Assembly (NCBI RefSeq): GCF_000170895.1
Contig: NZ_ABCS01000075.1
Span: 1 to 49,756 of the forward strand
Direction of reading: 5' to 3'
Source: Plesiocystis pacifica SIR-1
GTDB lineage: Bacteria; Myxococcota_A; Polyangia; Nannocystales; Nannocystaceae
DNA length: 49,756 nt
Below, piece by piece: positions 34,868 through 45,908 of this stretch. Positions within the stretch are counted from its first letter, which is position 1; each line of letters opens with the position of its first letter. Position numbers and translations under genes: made by a program. The notes under the pieces were generated by a model. The model ran no database searches. It was not told the origin of the DNA and saw only the letters and a program-made list of their open reading frames with translations.

Positions 34868-34941
34868 GTGTTCGCTTTGGTAGTTGAAGCGGCGCTGCGA
34901 ACCGGGCACCATCGTCGCGGGATCCCAATGATCCTCCGCGC

Positions 34942-34970
34942 GGAACCTAATCCTCGGCTTGGTGTCTGTG
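34942..34970 (+). promoter_or_regulatory. Candidate ECF02-type promoter for the RpoE-like gene
   Basis: GGAACCT (34942-34948) is followed after 16 nt by TCT (34965-34967). This matches the RpoE-type consensus GGAACTT-N15/16-TCT. It lies just upstream of a RpoE-like sigma gene, as expected for autoregulation. It also favours the downstream start codon at 35005 over 34987. Confidence 0.6.
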
Positions 34971-35004
34971 CCGCCCCGAGCCCGCCGTGCTTTCTTCGTC
35001 ATCC

Positions 35005-35724
35005 GTGAACGCCGAGGACAACCGCGCATCCCAACCCTCCGCCGCCGACTCGGCGAGCGTGGCAGGGTCTGCGGACGCCGAGCCCGAGCTCGACCCCGCG
35101 GAGAAGAAGCGCCGAGACGCGCGCGCGGCCCGGGACGCTCGGGACCGTCGCCTGGTCCGGCGGCTCAAGCAGGGCGACGAGCGGGCCTTCCAGGAGCTCG
35201 TCCACACCTACCAGGACCGAATCTTCGGCCTCGTGTACCGGATGATCGGCAACCGCCAGGAGGCTGAGGACATCGCCCAGGAGGTGTTCATCTCGGTCTA
35301 CCGCGGCATCGCCAACTACCGCGGCGAAGGGCGCTTTTACACCTGGCTCTATCGGATCGCGTCGAACACGACGAAGAATCGGCTCAAGTACCTCAAGGGC
35401 CGCAACTTTCACCGCGCCGACGACATCGACGAGTCCCCGGCGGCCCACACCAAGGGCAAGGACGGCGGCCCGGTGGTCGCGCTCCAGAGCGTGGTCCACG
35501 GCCCAGAGGCGACGGTCCAGGGCAACCGCCTCGAGCAGGCGATCCAGCGCGAGATCGCCAACCTCGAGCCGGAGCACCGCCTGCTCATCGTCCTGCGCGA
35601 CATCCAGGGGCACACCTACGCCGAGATCCTGGCCATCACCGGCCTGCAGCAAGGTACGCTCAAGAGCCGCCTGCACCGCGCGCGCCTCGCCCTGAAGGTG
35701 CGCCTCGAGCCCTACCTCGAGTGA
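35005..35724 (+). CDS. RpoE-like (ECF02) RNA polymerase sigma factor
   Basis: A 239-aa sigma factor (GTG 35005; GTG 34987 is possible). After a low-complexity N-terminus, region 2 reads FQELVHTYQDRIFGLVYRMI, AEDIAQEVFISVYRGI and the RpoE-typical GRFYTWLYRIASNTTKN. Region 4 is LEPEHRLLIVLRDIQGHTYA with QQGTLKSRLHRARLALK. It resembles E. coli RpoE and myxobacterial RpoE1-type sigmas. The following small membrane gene is likely its anti-sigma. Confidence 0.94.
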   Translation: MNAEDNRASQPSAADSASVAGSADAEPELDPAEKKRRDARAARDARDRRLVRRLKQGDERAFQELVHTYQDRIFGLVYRMIGNRQEAEDIAQEVFISVYRGIANYRGEGRFYTWLYRIASNTTKNRLKYLKGRNFHRADDIDESPAAHTKGKDGGPVVALQSVVHGPEATVQGNRLEQAIQREIANLEPEHRLLIVLRDIQGHTYAEILAITGLQQGTLKSRLHRARLALKVRLEPYLE

Positions 35725-35798
35725 GATCGAGCTTTTCCTCTTTACCCCGTCGACCCTCGGATTACACTGAGATCAGACTCTTCACCCCTGCTTGCGAC

Positions 35799-36230
35799 AT
35801 GGCCGCCGACTCCAACGCCGAACGGATGACCGCCTACCTCGACGACGCGCTCGAGGGAGACGACGCGTCTTCGTTTGAGGCGTGGCTCGAGGACTCGCCC
35901 GACGCGAAGAAAGAGGTCGAGGATCTCCAGCGGCTCCTCTCGGTGGTCCGCGAGCTTCCCGATGTCGAGGCGCCGCCGGACTTCTACGACAAGGTCGCCA
36001 AGAAGATCCGCCGCTCGCGCGGGCCCGACCCCAACGGCATGAACTGGTCGCTGGTGTCGATGCCCTTCCAGGTGCTGAGCGTCATCATCATCATGGTGAT
36101 CGCCGCGACCTACCTGATGCTCGAGCTCGACCGCGACCAGGCCCGGATCGAGAAGGACCCGAGCGCGGCCAAGGCTCAAGAAAAGGCCGAGCGCGCCCGC
36201 GATGCGGCGCAGCGCAAGGGCCTCGAGTAA
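35799..36230 (+). CDS. Membrane anti-sigma factor-like protein
   Basis: A 143-aa protein. The N-terminal cytoplasmic domain (MTAYLDDALEGDDASSFEAW, then LLSVVRELPDVEAPPDFYDKV) has the anti-sigma helical pattern. One transmembrane helix follows (VLSVIIIMVIAATYLMLEL), then a charged tail. There is no Cys/His zinc site, so it is a zinc-less type. ATG 35799 is used; a GTG at 35721 overlapping the sigma stop would add 26 atypical residues. It is convergent with crtB. Confidence 0.82.
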   Translation: MAADSNAERMTAYLDDALEGDDASSFEAWLEDSPDAKKEVEDLQRLLSVVRELPDVEAPPDFYDKVAKKIRRSRGPDPNGMNWSLVSMPFQVLSVIIIMVIAATYLMLELDRDQARIEKDPSAAKAQEKAERARDAAQRKGLE

Positions 36231-36257
36231 GGCCACAAACAATTTTTCGAGCCGCGC

Positions 36258-37292
36258 TCAGCGAAAGGGCGCCACGAGGAAGTCGCAGGCCGGGATCACC
36301 GGGGCGGCCGCGCGCTCGGGGTCTGAGGTCGGCGTGCGGAACAGCCACGCGCCGAGCAGCAGCCGCAGCTTGCGGGCCTTCGAGGTGTGCGCGCGGGGAG
36401 CCGAGAACTCGCAGCCCTGCTCGCGGATCACCCGGCCGATGTCGGCGTAGATGCGGCTCGCAGCGCCGATCGCCGGGCGCGAGTCCCAAGGCAGCATGCG
36501 GATGCCCGCGTCGGCGCGGCGGTAGTACTCGTCGGCCTCGGCGAGCATGCGCTCGATGACCTCGGCGATGCGTCGGTCGCCGGCGTAGTCGCGGTGGTTG
36601 GCGACGAAGTGCTTGGGGTCGACGCCGCGCTCGCGCAGCAAGGCCGCGGGCAGGTAGAGGCGCTCGCGGCCCGCGTCCTCGGCGACATCGCGGCAGATGT
36701 TGGTCAGCTGCATGGCCGCCCCCAGATCGCAGGCGCGGGCCATGGTCTGGGCGTCTCGCGGGCCCATGAACAAGGTCATGATCACGCCGAGAGACGAGGC
36801 CACCCGGGCGCAGTAGCCGAGCACGTCGTGGAGGGTCTCGTACTCCCGCTCCTCGGCGTCCCAGGCGAAGCCCTCGATGAGCGCGTCGACGATCGGCCGG
36901 GGCAGGTCGTGGCGGTGGACCACCCGACCGAAGGCTCGGTCGACGGGGTCGTCGTCGGGGCCGCCGGCGTAGAGGCGATCGAGGCGACCGCTGAGGGCCT
37001 CGACCGCCGCTGCCGGGTCGTCGGAGAAGTCGACGAGGTCGTCGGAGATCCGGCAAAAGGCGTAGAAGGCCGCGACGTCCCCCCGGATGCGCCGCGGCAA
37101 CAGCCGAGCGGCGGCCGCGAAGCTCTTGCTGCCCTCGTCGAGGATCGCCCGGCACGCGGCGAGGTCGGCCGCCTCGCTCGCGTCCGTGCGAGCGGCGAAG
37201 TCCTGGCTGCGGACGGGCGCAGGCACGAAGCGTTCGGGCGCGTCGGCCATGGCCTGGGACGCTACCACCGGAGCGAGCGGCGTGTCGGGCAT
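36258..37292 (-). CDS. crtB: Phytoene synthase CrtB
   Basis: A 344-aa squalene/phytoene synthase that condenses two geranylgeranyl diphosphates to phytoene. The two Asp-rich motifs are visible: YAFCRISDDLVD and QLTNICRDVAEDAGRERLYL. The gene starts six bases after the crtI stop on the same strand, so crtI-crtB are one operon. It is convergent with the anti-sigma gene. Confidence 0.95.
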   Translation of the reverse strand: MPDTPLAPVVASQAMADAPERFVPAPVRSQDFAARTDASEAADLAACRAILDEGSKSFAAAARLLPRRIRGDVAAFYAFCRISDDLVDFSDDPAAAVEALSGRLDRLYAGGPDDDPVDRAFGRVVHRHDLPRPIVDALIEGFAWDAEEREYETLHDVLGYCARVASSLGVIMTLFMGPRDAQTMARACDLGAAMQLTNICRDVAEDAGRERLYLPAALLRERGVDPKHFVANHRDYAGDRRIAEVIERMLAEADEYYRRADAGIRMLPWDSRPAIGAASRIYADIGRVIREQGCEFSAPRAHTSKARKLRLLLGAWLFRTPTSDPERAAAPVIPACDFLVAPFR

Positions 37293-37298
37293 GGCGAC

Positions 37299-38876
<1,578 letters not shown>

Positions 38877-38905
38877 GATCCTTCGTCTAGTATCTCGACC
38901 AACCT

Positions 38906-38934
38906 TTGACAAGCGGTCCCCGAGGGGTTCTCAT
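38906..38934 (+). promoter_or_regulatory. Candidate sigma70 promoter for carH-like gene
   Basis: TTGACA (38906-38911), a 17-nt spacer, then TCTCAT (38929-38934; four of six match TATAAT). It lies 40 bp before the ATG at 38975 and within the 98-bp divergent crtI-carH gap, so a repressor bound here could control both directions. Confidence 0.55.
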
Positions 38935-38974
38935 CAAGGGGGAAGCAGCGGGGCTCGGAGGGCCTGGTGCAGGC

Positions 38975-39880
38975 ATGGCCATGCAGCGAGGAAAATATCG
39001 GATCCAGACCGTCGCCGAGATGACCGGCGTGCCGGCGGCGACTCTGCGCGCGTGGGAGCGCCGCTACGGGATCCCTTCGCCGGAGCGGACGAGCTCCTCC
39101 TACCGGCTCTTTAGCGACCACGATATCGCCTCGATTCGCAAGCTCAAGGAGCTGTGCGACGAAGGCATGGCGCCCGCCGAGGCTGCGCGGATGGTCCAGC
39201 GGATCGAGGAGGCGAGCAACCAGCCCGTCGAGGGCGATCCCTACGCCCGCGCGAGCGAGCGGATCATCGCCGCGATCGTCGATTTCGATCCCCAGCGCCT
39301 GGAGCAGGCCGTGCGCGGCGCCATGTTCTTGGGCTCGGCTTCGACGGTCTTTCAACGCGTGCTCGCGCCGACCATGCGCAGCGTCGGTGAGCGATGGCAC
39401 GACGGGACCCTCTCGGTCGCGCAGGAGCACATGGCGTCCGAGGCGCTGTCGGGCGCGGCCCGAGACATGCTGCGCTTGCTCGAGCCGCAATCTTCGGCCA
39501 AGCCCGCCATCGTGGCCTGCTTCGCCGATGAGGAGCACACGCTCCCGCTCTACGGCGTCGCGTTTGGGTTGTTGCGCTGGGGCCTGCGCCCGTTGGTGCT
39601 GGGCGCCAGGACTCCGCCCTCGGCGATTCGGCATGCGGTCGAGAGCATACGACCTGCCCTGGTGGGCCTGTCTGTGACCGTGCCTCCCCCCGCATATCGT
39701 GCACGTGAGCTCATCGAGGGTTATGCCGACGCGGCGCAGGGGTGCCCCTGGATCGTCGGGGGGCCTGGCTCCGAAGCGCTGCGCGCTGCCGTTGAAGCTT
39801 CGGGAGGCACGGTCGTCGGAACGCGTCCTCCGGAGGAGATCCGAGTCGCCGTCGAGCGGCTGCTCGATCCCAAACGGTGA
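38975..39880 (+). CDS. carH: CarH-type MerR/B12-dependent photoreceptor regulator
   Basis: A 301-aa protein. The MerR winged helix (YRIQTVAEMTGVPAATLRAW) is followed by a helical bundle containing the Wx9EH motif (Trp141, Glu151, His152) used by CarH proteins to cap adenosylcobalamin. The Rossmann-like cobalamin domain has an axial-ligand candidate His188 in ADEEHTLP; the usual ExHxxG ends in Pro rather than Gly. Known CarH proteins bind operators as dark tetramers and are disassembled by light. ATG 38975 has GGAGGG upstream. CarA-type function, light-independent, is the alternative. Confidence 0.9.
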   Translation: MAMQRGKYRIQTVAEMTGVPAATLRAWERRYGIPSPERTSSSYRLFSDHDIASIRKLKELCDEGMAPAEAARMVQRIEEASNQPVEGDPYARASERIIAAIVDFDPQRLEQAVRGAMFLGSASTVFQRVLAPTMRSVGERWHDGTLSVAQEHMASEALSGAARDMLRLLEPQSSAKPAIVACFADEEHTLPLYGVAFGLLRWGLRPLVLGARTPPSAIRHAVESIRPALVGLSVTVPPPAYRARELIEGYADAAQGCPWIVGGPGSEALRAAVEASGGTVVGTRPPEEIRVAVERLLDPKR

Positions 39881-39925
39881 GCGTCTATCCTCCCGACGGA
39901 CCCTGCCTCGAGCGGCCCACCCATC

Positions 39926-40630
39926 ATGATCTCGATCACACTCTCCCTGGTCCTCGCGAGCACGCCTCAGGTCGGCGCATCGACTCTCCTCGACGCTGGG
40001 CTCACGCCAGCCGCCGCCGAGGATGAGGTCGTGACCACCGAATACTGGGCCGGCCACCAGGTCGCCTTCGGGACCCGCGAGGTCCCCGTGCTCGGCACCA
40101 TGCAGACCCGCATGGACAACTACACCATCGCCCGGGTGCGCAAGACCGCCGACGGCATCCAGATCGACCAGCGCGCGTGCAAGGTCGACTACAACGACGA
40201 GGGCGGGGTCAAGGTGTACGTCGACGCCAACGTCCTGCCCGACTCGCGGCTGGTGTTCGAGCGCGTCGAGGGCACGCCGCACTACACCATGAGCGGCACC
40301 GTCAACTGGGGCGAGGAAGACATCGACGAGGACGGCAACCCGGGCATGCGCGTCTACGTCGACGCGCCGGTGTGCAGCGGCAACCTCCACGTCACCAACC
40401 GCACCACCACCAACGCGCGGGCCTTCCCCGACGAGAACGGCGGGACCTTGCGCGGCGAGGTCACCATCAGCGTGCGGCAAAAGATCCTCGGCGCTGAGGG
40501 CAAGTGCCTCTCGGCCCTGGCCGAGGACAGCTTCGAGCGCTCCAAGGGCAGCTTCCGCTACACCAAGATCAAAGCCGGCGAGACCTGCAAGTCCCTGCTG
40601 GACGCGGGCTGGCCCGTCAAAGCCAAATGA
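39926..40630 (+). CDS. Secreted hypothetical protein
   Basis: A 234-aa protein with a short hydrophobic signal-like N-terminus (MISITLSLVLASTPQVGAST). The mature part is polar and beta-rich with four cysteines and an Asp/Glu-rich loop (NWGEEDIDEDGNPG). No family recognised. It follows the carH-like gene by 45 bp on the same strand and could be cotranscribed with it. Confidence 0.75.
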   Translation: MISITLSLVLASTPQVGASTLLDAGLTPAAAEDEVVTTEYWAGHQVAFGTREVPVLGTMQTRMDNYTIARVRKTADGIQIDQRACKVDYNDEGGVKVYVDANVLPDSRLVFERVEGTPHYTMSGTVNWGEEDIDEDGNPGMRVYVDAPVCSGNLHVTNRTTTNARAFPDENGGTLRGEVTISVRQKILGAEGKCLSALAEDSFERSKGSFRYTKIKAGETCKSLLDAGWPVKAK

Positions 40631-40710
40631 TCCCTGCGGCGGTCACCGTCGTAGGGTCCCGTAGAGTCTCGTAACCGGCCCTCGCGGCCGGGCGTAGCCC
40701 GAGCGTCCCC

Positions 40711-41424
40711 ATGACCAAGACCGACCCGCGACCCACCCCCGCCGTGCTCCAGGCCATGGAGCGGCGCCGTTTCATCCAGCAGCTCGGGGCCGGCGCGACG
40801 GTCGTCGCCATGGGCGGACTGTGGACCGTCGCCGGGTCCACCGCCCACGCCGCCGAGCGCCGCACCGACGGTCGGCTGCGGGTCCCCCCTGGACAAAAGG
40901 TGCTCACGGCCCTGCGCCCGATGGGGGGCGTGCGCGGCGATCCGTCCAAGTCCAAGTACCGCCTCAAGGTCCACGGCGAGGTCGACAAGGTCCTCGACCT
41001 GAGCTTCCGGGACATCGTCGCCATGGACCAGGTCACCCGCGCCGAGGACGTCCACTGCGTCACCGGCTGGACCGTGCTCGGGGCGCGCTGGACCGGCATC
41101 CAGCTCGAGACCCTGGCCAAGCTCGCGGGCGTGCGCAGCTCGGCCCGGCACGTCATCTTCGAGGCCGCCCACGGCTACACGGCCAACGTGCGCTTGAAAG
41201 AAGCGCTGGCCGACAACGTGATGATCGCCCACAAGCTCGACGGACGGCCGCTCGCCACCGAGCACGGCGCCCCGGTGCGCGCCGTCGTCCCGGACCTCTA
41301 CTTTTGGAAGAGCAGCAAGTGGCTCACGGGCATCCGCTTCGTGAGCCGGGACGAGCCGGGCTACTGGGAGGTCCGCGGGTACAACAACCACGCGGACCCT
41401 TGGCTCGAAGAACGCTACGCGTGA
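40711..41424 (+). CDS. Tat-exported molybdopterin oxidoreductase (sulfite oxidase fold)
   Basis: A 237-aa protein. The twin-arginine signal ERRRFIQQLGAGATVVAMGG is followed by a cleavage site around AHA-AE. The Moco-binding cysteine is Cys116 in DVHCVTGWT, typical of the sulfite-oxidase/YedY (MsrP) fold. KSSKWLTGIRF and the EPGYWEVRGYNN end also match. It would act in the periplasm. No haem partner (MsrQ) is adjacent, and the substrate cannot be assigned. Confidence 0.88.
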   Translation: MTKTDPRPTPAVLQAMERRRFIQQLGAGATVVAMGGLWTVAGSTAHAAERRTDGRLRVPPGQKVLTALRPMGGVRGDPSKSKYRLKVHGEVDKVLDLSFRDIVAMDQVTRAEDVHCVTGWTVLGARWTGIQLETLAKLAGVRSSARHVIFEAAHGYTANVRLKEALADNVMIAHKLDGRPLATEHGAPVRAVVPDLYFWKSSKWLTGIRFVSRDEPGYWEVRGYNNHADPWLEERYA

Positions 41425-41430
41425 ACTAGC

Positions 41431-42591
<1,161 letters not shown>

Positions 42592-42745
42592 CGCCGGAGA
42601 CCATACCTCAGAACTAGAAATTTACCCGGGCCGCGGGGGGCGTCATGCGACGCGTCACCGGGGCCCTGTCGGTGAGTTGAAAACCCCACGGGCAAAAGGT
42701 GAGCTTGCTCGGCATTGGCTGGGAAAATCGCGTTACCCTGGCGCC

Positions 42746-43534
42746 ATGACGGACGGGCAGGACGACCACGACGAGCGCGAGGATGCGGTAGATGACCCGC
42801 GTCACGATCCGGAGCTCGAGGCCATGGCCGACGCGGTCGAAGCCGAGCGCGGCGAGGCGGACGCGTCGGGTGCGGGCCTGGGCGAGGGGCTGGGCTTCGA
42901 GGCGCGTGAGCCCGCGCTGCCCCGGGCGCTGATCCTGCCCGGCCTGGCGATCGTCGCCGCGTCGGCTGCGCCCTTGCACCCCGACGGCTACAGCTTCCTG
43001 CAGCTGCTCTACGTCGCCTTCTTGCGCCACCCCCTCGAGGGCGTCGTGATGCTGCTGGGCTTCGGCGCGCCCTTTTTGTTCGGCCTGATCGTCGCCCTCG
43101 CGGCCGCCTTCGCCGACCGGGGCCACGGCGCGCGGGCGATGCTGCGCCGCTTCAGCGTCGCCAACCTCAGCCTGCTCCACGCCCAGCTGTTGCTGGTGTC
43201 CTTCATCCTCGCCCGCGAGGGCGTGGCGGTCATGGCCTTCGCGCTCGTCGGCTTCGCCCTGGTCAGCGGCTCGTACTTCATCATCCAGCACGCCGCGGCC
43301 GCGGCCGTGGGCGGGCGCGTCGACGACCAGGGCGAGATCGACCACGCCGACTCCGGGCCCAAGCTGCACTTTTTGTTCCGCTGGGGCGCGACCATGGTCG
43401 TCGCGATCTGCGGCTGGGTCCGCCTGCAGCTGCTCATCGACGTGCGCCTGGGCTGGGCCGTCGAGGTGCTGCTGGCCTCGTGCATGCTGATCACGATCTT
43501 GCTCGTGCGCAGCAGCAAAGCGCGCCCCGAGTAG
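42746..43534 (+). CDS. Four- or five-helix membrane protein, unknown
   Basis: A 262-aa protein from ATG 42746. A charged N-terminus of about 70 residues (rich in Asp/Glu) precedes hydrophobic helices beginning at about 63, 97, 137 and 160 and two more near the C-terminus. There are no conserved motifs I can name. The nearest neighbour upstream is divergent (acyl-CoA dehydrogenase). Confidence 0.8.
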   Translation: MTDGQDDHDEREDAVDDPRHDPELEAMADAVEAERGEADASGAGLGEGLGFEAREPALPRALILPGLAIVAASAAPLHPDGYSFLQLLYVAFLRHPLEGVVMLLGFGAPFLFGLIVALAAAFADRGHGARAMLRRFSVANLSLLHAQLLLVSFILAREGVAVMAFALVGFALVSGSYFIIQHAAAAAVGGRVDDQGEIDHADSGPKLHFLFRWGATMVVAICGWVRLQLLIDVRLGWAVEVLLASCMLITILLVRSSKARPE

Positions 43535-43550
43535 GCTCAGAGGGCCACGT

Positions 43551-43659
43551 CCCTGCCCCTACGTCCACGACTCAGGGACTGTGAGTAAATCACAGTCCCT
43601 GTCCATTTTAGCCGTCGTGGACGACGCCACGCCCTCCCTGCCCCACGTCCACGACTCAG
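43551..43659. repeat. Short-repeat mosaic in a convergent gap
   Basis: CCCTGCCCC followed by ACGTCCACGACTCAG occurs at 43551-43575 (with one extra T) and 43636-43659. GTCGTGGACG (43614-43623) is complemented by CGTCCACGAC (43646-43655). The 21 bases at 43616-43636 also occur exactly at 28170-28190. The second direct-repeat copy covers the stop codon of the S9 peptidase. Confidence 0.9.
43574..43600 (+). terminator. Hairpin terminator of the membrane-protein gene
   Basis: A perfect 11-bp stem AGGGACTGTGA / TCACAGTCCCT with a 5-nt loop GTAAA, 39 bp after the stop. A TTTT run comes six bases later. Confidence 0.75.
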
Positions 43660-45770
43660 CGCAGCACGGACTCGATGAAGTCGAGGCGGGCCTGCCAGGC
43701 CTCGACGATGCGCTCGCGGCCCTCGATGCGGTGGCCCTGGCCCTCGATCTCGACGTACACGACCTGCTTGCCCGCGGCCTCGGCCGCCTTGGCGAAGGCG
43801 CGCGAGCCCTCCACGGGGACGCGCCAGTCGTTGCCGCCGTGGAGCAGGAAGATCGGCGCGTCGAGGCGCTCGACGTGGTTGATCGGGCTGCGGTCCTCGA
43901 GCTTGGCGCGGTCCTCGGGGACGGCTGGGTCGCCGGCCTCGAGCACGACCCAGTCGGGGATGTTGGTCGCGTCGTGGAAGGCGACGATGTCCGAGAAGCC
44001 GGCCTCGGCCAGGCCGAAGGCGAAGCGGTAGGCCTCGTCGCGCCCGTTGGTCTCGGGCGGGAAGGTCATGGCGCGCATGGTCGCGTAGCCGCCGTGGCTC
44101 CGGCCGTAGACGCCGATGCGCGCCGCCGGGACGCCGAGCTGGGCCTCGATCCACCGGGCGATCCAGAACAGGTCGACGATCTCGTCGCCGCCCAGGTCCC
44201 GGTCGTTGAGGGCGTAGAAGTCCTTGCCGAAGCCCGAGGAGCCGCGCACCGAGGCCGAGACCACGGTCATGCCGGCCGCGCACAGCACGTGGTCGTAGCG
44301 GGTCCACTCGTTGTCGCCGCCGTAAAACGAGCGGACCAGCGCGACGCCCTGGGCCGGGTCCTCGCTCAGCGGCTGGCGGGGGCGGAGCACGAAGGCGTGG
44401 AGCTCGCGATCGTCGAAGGTGGGGATCGACACGGCCTCGGCCTCGCAGTGCACGAGCTGCGACTCGAGCTCCGGGGACAGGCGGACCAGCGCCGCGTTGT
44501 CCGTCTGCGCGACCTTCTTGGGCTTGGGCCCGGAGCTGTCCTTGGTGATCCGGACCTGGGCGATGTTGGCCTCGTAGACCTTGTTGGGCGCGACCTCGGC
44601 CCACACCAGGCGATCGCCGTGGCCGTCGAGCAGGCTCACGCGGCCGGCCACCTCGGCGCGCCCGAGGACCTTGCCGTCCTCGGTCGAGACGACGTCGACG
44701 GTGCTCCCGGCGGGGGTGCCGTGGGCGAGGACGACGGCGCCGTCGAGGGCCTCGGCGCCGAGCAGGGCGTCGCCGTGCTTGGTCAGGCGCGCGGTCTTGC
44801 GGGTCTTGCGGGACCACTTGTAGAGGTCGCCAAAGCCCGCGTCGTTGGCCGTGTAGAGCAAGTGCTCGCCGTCGACCCAGCCGTGCAGGATGTTCGGCGA
44901 GGACCGGGGCACCTTGGCGTCGGTGATGACCTTGGCGAAGCGCCGCTGCTTGCGGAGGTCGACCTCGACGATCTGGCCTTGCTTGCGGTCGCCGTCGGCC
45001 AGGGCCGCGAAGTAGACCTGCTGGCCGTCGGGGCTAAAGCGCGGCGAGGACCAGGTGAAGCTGAGCTCGGGGCTGTCGCAGACGATCTTCTTGTCGGCGC
45101 CCTCGGCCTTGGGGTCGTTGGCGTCGAGGACGCGCAGGCAGGTCGAGTAGGGCGCCTTTTGTCCCGAGCGGGCGAGGTAGGCGATCTGGCTGCGGTCCTC
45201 GGACAGGCCGTAGCCGTAGACGTAGTCGGCGGTGGTGATCTGCTCGGGGACGCGCTCGGCCGGGTCCTCGGGGCTCAGGTCCATGCGCCACAGGTTCATG
45301 CGCTCGTCGTTGTTGGCGTCGGCGTGCAGCCACAGGGCGTTGGTCTCGGGGTGGGGCGTGACCGACCACAGGCTGCGCTTGGACCAGTCGACCTCGGTCA
45401 CCGCCGCGCCGCCCTCGAGCTTCAGCGGGGGCTGCTCGCCGGCCGCGCCCGGGGCGGGCAGGGGCAAGCTGCGCAGCGTGTAGCGCTCACCGGTCTCGAG
45501 GTAAAAGAGCTGCCCGCTCTCGACCTCGGCCTCGAAGTGGCCGTAGGGGAAGCCCGCGACGAAGGGGCCCAGGTCCAGCTCGCGGTCCATGAAGGTGACC
45601 ACGCCGGGCTCGGGGCTGGCCTCGCGGGCCTTGGGCTCGCCGACCTCGGGCTCCGCGCTGGGGTAGGGCGTCGCGGCCACGGGCGGGGCGCAGCCAGCGA
45701 ACACCGACGCGCAGGCGAGGGCGGCGAGGGTGTGGACGAGGCGAGTGGCGGTGGGGGCAGAGCCCTGCAT
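43656..45770 (-). CDS. S9 prolyl-oligopeptidase-family lipoprotein peptidase
   Basis: A 704-aa protein. The signal ends in lipobox FAGC, so it is a predicted lipoprotein. A beta-propeller region (to about 430; repeated phrases like SFTWSSPRFSPDGQQVYFAA) precedes the alpha/beta-hydrolase catalytic domain. The triad is Ser558 (GRSHGGYA), Asp648 (GGNDWRVP) and His680 (GQGHRIEG), in the S-D-H order of clan SC. It likely cleaves short peptides in the periplasm or at the surface. Confidence 0.93.
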   Translation of the reverse strand: MQGSAPTATRLVHTLAALACASVFAGCAPPVAATPYPSAEPEVGEPKAREASPEPGVVTFMDRELDLGPFVAGFPYGHFEAEVESGQLFYLETGERYTLRSLPLPAPGAAGEQPPLKLEGGAAVTEVDWSKRSLWSVTPHPETNALWLHADANNDERMNLWRMDLSPEDPAERVPEQITTADYVYGYGLSEDRSQIAYLARSGQKAPYSTCLRVLDANDPKAEGADKKIVCDSPELSFTWSSPRFSPDGQQVYFAALADGDRKQGQIVEVDLRKQRRFAKVITDAKVPRSSPNILHGWVDGEHLLYTANDAGFGDLYKWSRKTRKTARLTKHGDALLGAEALDGAVVLAHGTPAGSTVDVVSTEDGKVLGRAEVAGRVSLLDGHGDRLVWAEVAPNKVYEANIAQVRITKDSSGPKPKKVAQTDNAALVRLSPELESQLVHCEAEAVSIPTFDDRELHAFVLRPRQPLSEDPAQGVALVRSFYGGDNEWTRYDHVLCAAGMTVVSASVRGSSGFGKDFYALNDRDLGGDEIVDLFWIARWIEAQLGVPAARIGVYGRSHGGYATMRAMTFPPETNGRDEAYRFAFGLAEAGFSDIVAFHDATNIPDWVVLEAGDPAVPEDRAKLEDRSPINHVERLDAPIFLLHGGNDWRVPVEGSRAFAKAAEAAGKQVVYVEIEGQGHRIEGRERIVEAWQARLDFIESVLR

Positions 45771-45908
45771 GGCTCCATGCAACACGCTCGGCGCTCGGCG
45801 GTCAACCAGCTGCGTCATGGGGGGGCGCGCGGCCGCGTCGATCGTGCGAGTGGGGCAAAACACCTTGCACCCGTTGCATCGGGGGCTGGGCTTTGCGATT
45901 CCTCTCCA

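Noticed and set aside
33799..35029. Minus-strand frame extending the ArsA-like genes upstream
   Set aside because: Runs antisense to the UbiA-type gene, with no homology; the ATPase starts at GTG 33798 and ATG 32800 are supported by the P-loops and overlap.
43581..45908. Plus-strand open frame upstream of the methyltransferase
   Set aside because: Antisense to the S9 peptidase with its catalytic triad; the true methyltransferase start is ATG 45909.
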